From contig SCUQ01000039.1 in NCBI GenBank assembly GCA_004297635.1, positions 1 through 6,638 on the forward strand: a stretch of DNA of 6,638 bases, read 5' to 3'. Position numbers and translations under genes: made by a program. This document shows positions 5,091 through 6,638 of this stretch, in pieces (within the stretch, counting starts at the first letter, position 1; each line of letters starts with the position of its first letter). Source of the stretch: Rhizorhabdus sp. Its GTDB lineage: Bacteria > Pseudomonadota > Alphaproteobacteria > Sphingomonadales > Sphingomonadaceae. The notes below the pieces were generated by a model. It did no database searches and was not told the DNA's origin. It saw nothing but the letters and a program-made list of their open reading frames with translations.

Positions 5091-6638
5091 TCAGATGCCG
5101 ATCTTGTCCGGCTGTTTCCTGTCGCCGGCCTGCTGGCGATTGTCGCCGACCTTGCCCACATCCTTGCGCGGCTTGCCGCTCTTCGTGCGCATCGCGCTGG
5201 CCTGCGCACCCGCCAGGACCGGTCCGCACGCCGCCGCCTTGGCGTCGCCGATATCGACGAAGGCTAGCACCGCTGCCAGCGGGCTGGCGACAAGGCCCAG
5301 GCCCAGGCCCACCCCGCCGCGGGTCAACAGTTGCGGGCTGATGATGTTGATGCCGGGCTGGGCAAAATAGCCCTTGATGCCGACCGGCGACTGGCCGGAG
5401 AACAGGCTGAACTTCTTGCCGTCGGCGCGGAAGTTCATGTCGAGCGACTCGTCCTTGAAGCTGAAGCCGCCCGTCGCGGTCATCACATTCTTGTCGGTGT
5501 CGATCAGGATCGGATCGGCCGCCGCGACGCCGTCGCGCACCGTGAAGCCCAACAGGCCACAATTGATCTCGATCGGCTTTTTCAGCTTGTCCTGGATCAG
5601 CTTCTGCACGAACAGGCCGATGTCGAACTCGGCCAGCTGGACATATTGGGTCCAGAAGGTGCCCTTGGGCAGGATGATCGCGATCCGGCCATTCGAGGTG
5701 GCGAGCGAATCACGCAGCGTGTCGCCGGTTCCCTGCATCTTGATGCGGGCTTTGATCGTGCCGGTGGTGCCGGCCTGCGCGACACCGAAGCCCGCGAGCA
5801 GCTTGCTCATCGGGGTCGGCGACAGGCGGATGTCGTAATCGGTGATCACCGCCGGCACCCGCGCGTTGATGGTGATATCGGAGGCGAGTTTGCCGCCGGC
5901 GATATCGAAGCTGAGCGGGGACAGGGTCATGAGGCTCTTGTCGAGATCGAAGGTCAGGTCGACGTTCGAGATCGGGAATTTCGGATTCCGGAAATCCTTC
6001 ACCTTGTACAGGATATGCGCGTCGAAATTGCGGATCGACTCCATCCGCAGCGGCGCATCGGGCAGGATGCGCGGCGTGCCGCCGGTCTGCGCGACGGCGG
6101 CCTGCGGTCCCTGAGCGGCGAGCGCCTGCGGCGCATAACCGATGAACGGGCCGACATCGATGATGTCGACCAGATTCGAATCGAACATCGCGTCGAGGAA
6201 CAGCCTGTCCTTCGGGAAGCTGATCGTCATCTTGCCGTGCAGATCGCTGGCACCATAGCGGCCGTTGATCCGGGTGAAGCGCCATTCGCCGCCGGCCTTG
6301 GTCAGCTTCGAGGTGAACCAGTAGTTGCGGGTGTCAGGCGCCGCGACGCCTAGAAAGTCGAACAGCAGCCGGACGTTCGGACCGTGCACCTTCAGGTTCA
6401 AGTCCGAACCCTCGATCTGGGTCGCTGCGGGCAGGGTACCGTTCAGGTCGAGATAGGTCGGCCCGGATCTGGCGTGCATTTCGAACCGGGTACGGCCGAA
6501 TGTTACCGTCGAATTGGGCGAAAGCAGCGCGCCATACATGGTGAACGGCTTGGAGCGGAGCGTGCCCGTGCCGGTGAACGGCACCTTGCCGTCGATGCGC
6601 GTGTCGCCGGCCGCGATGTCGCCAACCTTGATGTCGGT
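5091..6638 (-). CDS. AsmA-family protein, C-terminal 515 residues (N-terminus outside window)
   Basis: The frame is open from the right edge to the stop at 5093-5091 (TGA on the minus strand), so the start lies beyond 6638. An in-frame GTG at 6584 exists, but coding sequence continues upstream of it, so I do not take it as the start. In visible-fragment numbering, about 125-160 holds the AsmA/TamB-type motif NGRYGASDLHG, followed by strand-rich sequence. About 295-400 holds the conserved C-terminal AsmA block: TGTIKARIKMQGTGDTLRDS, then NGRIAIILPKG, then CGLLGFTVRDGVA with the ADPILIDT stretch. Family members are inner-membrane-anchored periplasmic proteins now linked to phospholipid traffic to the outer membrane; the N-terminal anchor would be in the missing part. 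Near the end, SPLAAVLAFVDIGDAKAAACG matches the usual ending of the family, followed by a basic polar tail of about 33 residues (KSGKPRKD onwards). The gene converges on the kor operon, with no evident shared function. Confidence 0.85.
   Translation of the reverse strand, partial: TDIKVGDIAAGDTRIDGKVPFTGTGTLRSKPFTMYGALLSPNSTVTFGRTRFEMHARSGPTYLDLNGTLPAATQIEGSDLNLKVHGPNVRLLFDFLGVAAPDTRNYWFTSKLTKAGGEWRFTRINGRYGASDLHGKMTISFPKDRLFLDAMFDSNLVDIIDVGPFIGYAPQALAAQGPQAAVAQTGGTPRILPDAPLRMESIRNFDAHILYKVKDFRNPKFPISNVDLTFDLDKSLMTLSPLSFDIAGGKLASDITINARVPAVITDYDIRLSPTPMSKLLAGFGVAQAGTTGTIKARIKMQGTGDTLRDSLATSNGRIAIILPKGTFWTQYVQLAEFDIGLFVQKLIQDKLKKPIEINCGLLGFTVRDGVAAADPILIDTDKNVMTATGGFSFKDESLDMNFRADGKKFSLFSGQSPVGIKGYFAQPGINIISPQLLTRGGVGLGLGLVASPLAAVLAFVDIGDAKAAACGPVLAGAQASAMRTKSGKPRKDVGKVGDNRQQAGDRKQPDKIGI
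5295..5311. repeat. Short hexamer repeat inside the AsmA-family gene
   Basis: The hexamer gcccag occurs 2.8 times in tandem. On the minus strand it encodes the alternating Gly-Leu run VGLGLGLV near the C-terminus of the AsmA-family protein. Because the unit is six bases, gain or loss of a copy would keep the reading frame and change the run by two residues. It is probably a simple coding repeat. Confidence 0.5.

Noticed and set aside
5331..6353. A 340-codon plus-strand frame inside the AsmA-family gene
   Set aside because: The minus-strand frame has AsmA-family sequence throughout and stays open to the window edge; the plus frame is an antisense shadow.

Overview
The window is GC-rich, and its codon usage and gene content fit an alphaproteobacterium, most likely a sphingomonad. 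That placement is inferred from the general look of the sequence and is not proven by any marker gene. There are no rRNA or tRNA genes, mobile elements or CRISPR repeats.

Layout: (1) positions 1-122 hold the C-terminal tail of a plus-strand gene, probably an outer-membrane beta-barrel protein. (2) A gap of about 170 bp follows, with a terminator-like hairpin, a weak promoter candidate and a good Shine-Dalgarno sequence. (3) A compact three-gene plus-strand operon runs from 294 to 4959, and its two internal junctions are both 4-base ATGA overlaps. (4) A 131-bp convergent gap holds a short GC-rich hairpin. (5) A minus-strand AsmA-family gene fills the rest and runs off the right edge, so its N-terminus is missing.

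The operon is the main content. Gene 1 is a GltD-like FAD/NAD(P) oxidoreductase with an iron-sulfur N-terminus and a C-terminal segment holding two ferredoxin-type [4Fe-4S] motifs. Gene 2 is a fused gamma-alpha subunit of a 2-oxoacid:ferredoxin oxidoreductase (KorA type). Gene 3 is the beta subunit (KorB type), with the TPP site and the four cysteines for the catalytic-side [4Fe-4S] cluster. Together they look like a self-contained 2-oxoacid:NAD(P)+ oxidoreductase: CoA-dependent oxidative decarboxylation of a 2-oxoacid (2-oxoglutarate is the best guess) in KorAB, with electrons passed through gene 1's clusters to FAD and then NAD(P)+. A similar three-subunit 2-oxoglutarate:NADP+ oxidoreductase is known from Azoarcus evansii, so the architecture has a precedent. 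Its presence in a probably aerobic lineage is the point of interest.

The AsmA-family gene is convergent with the operon and has no evident functional link to it. I did not find a convincing undescribed system here.
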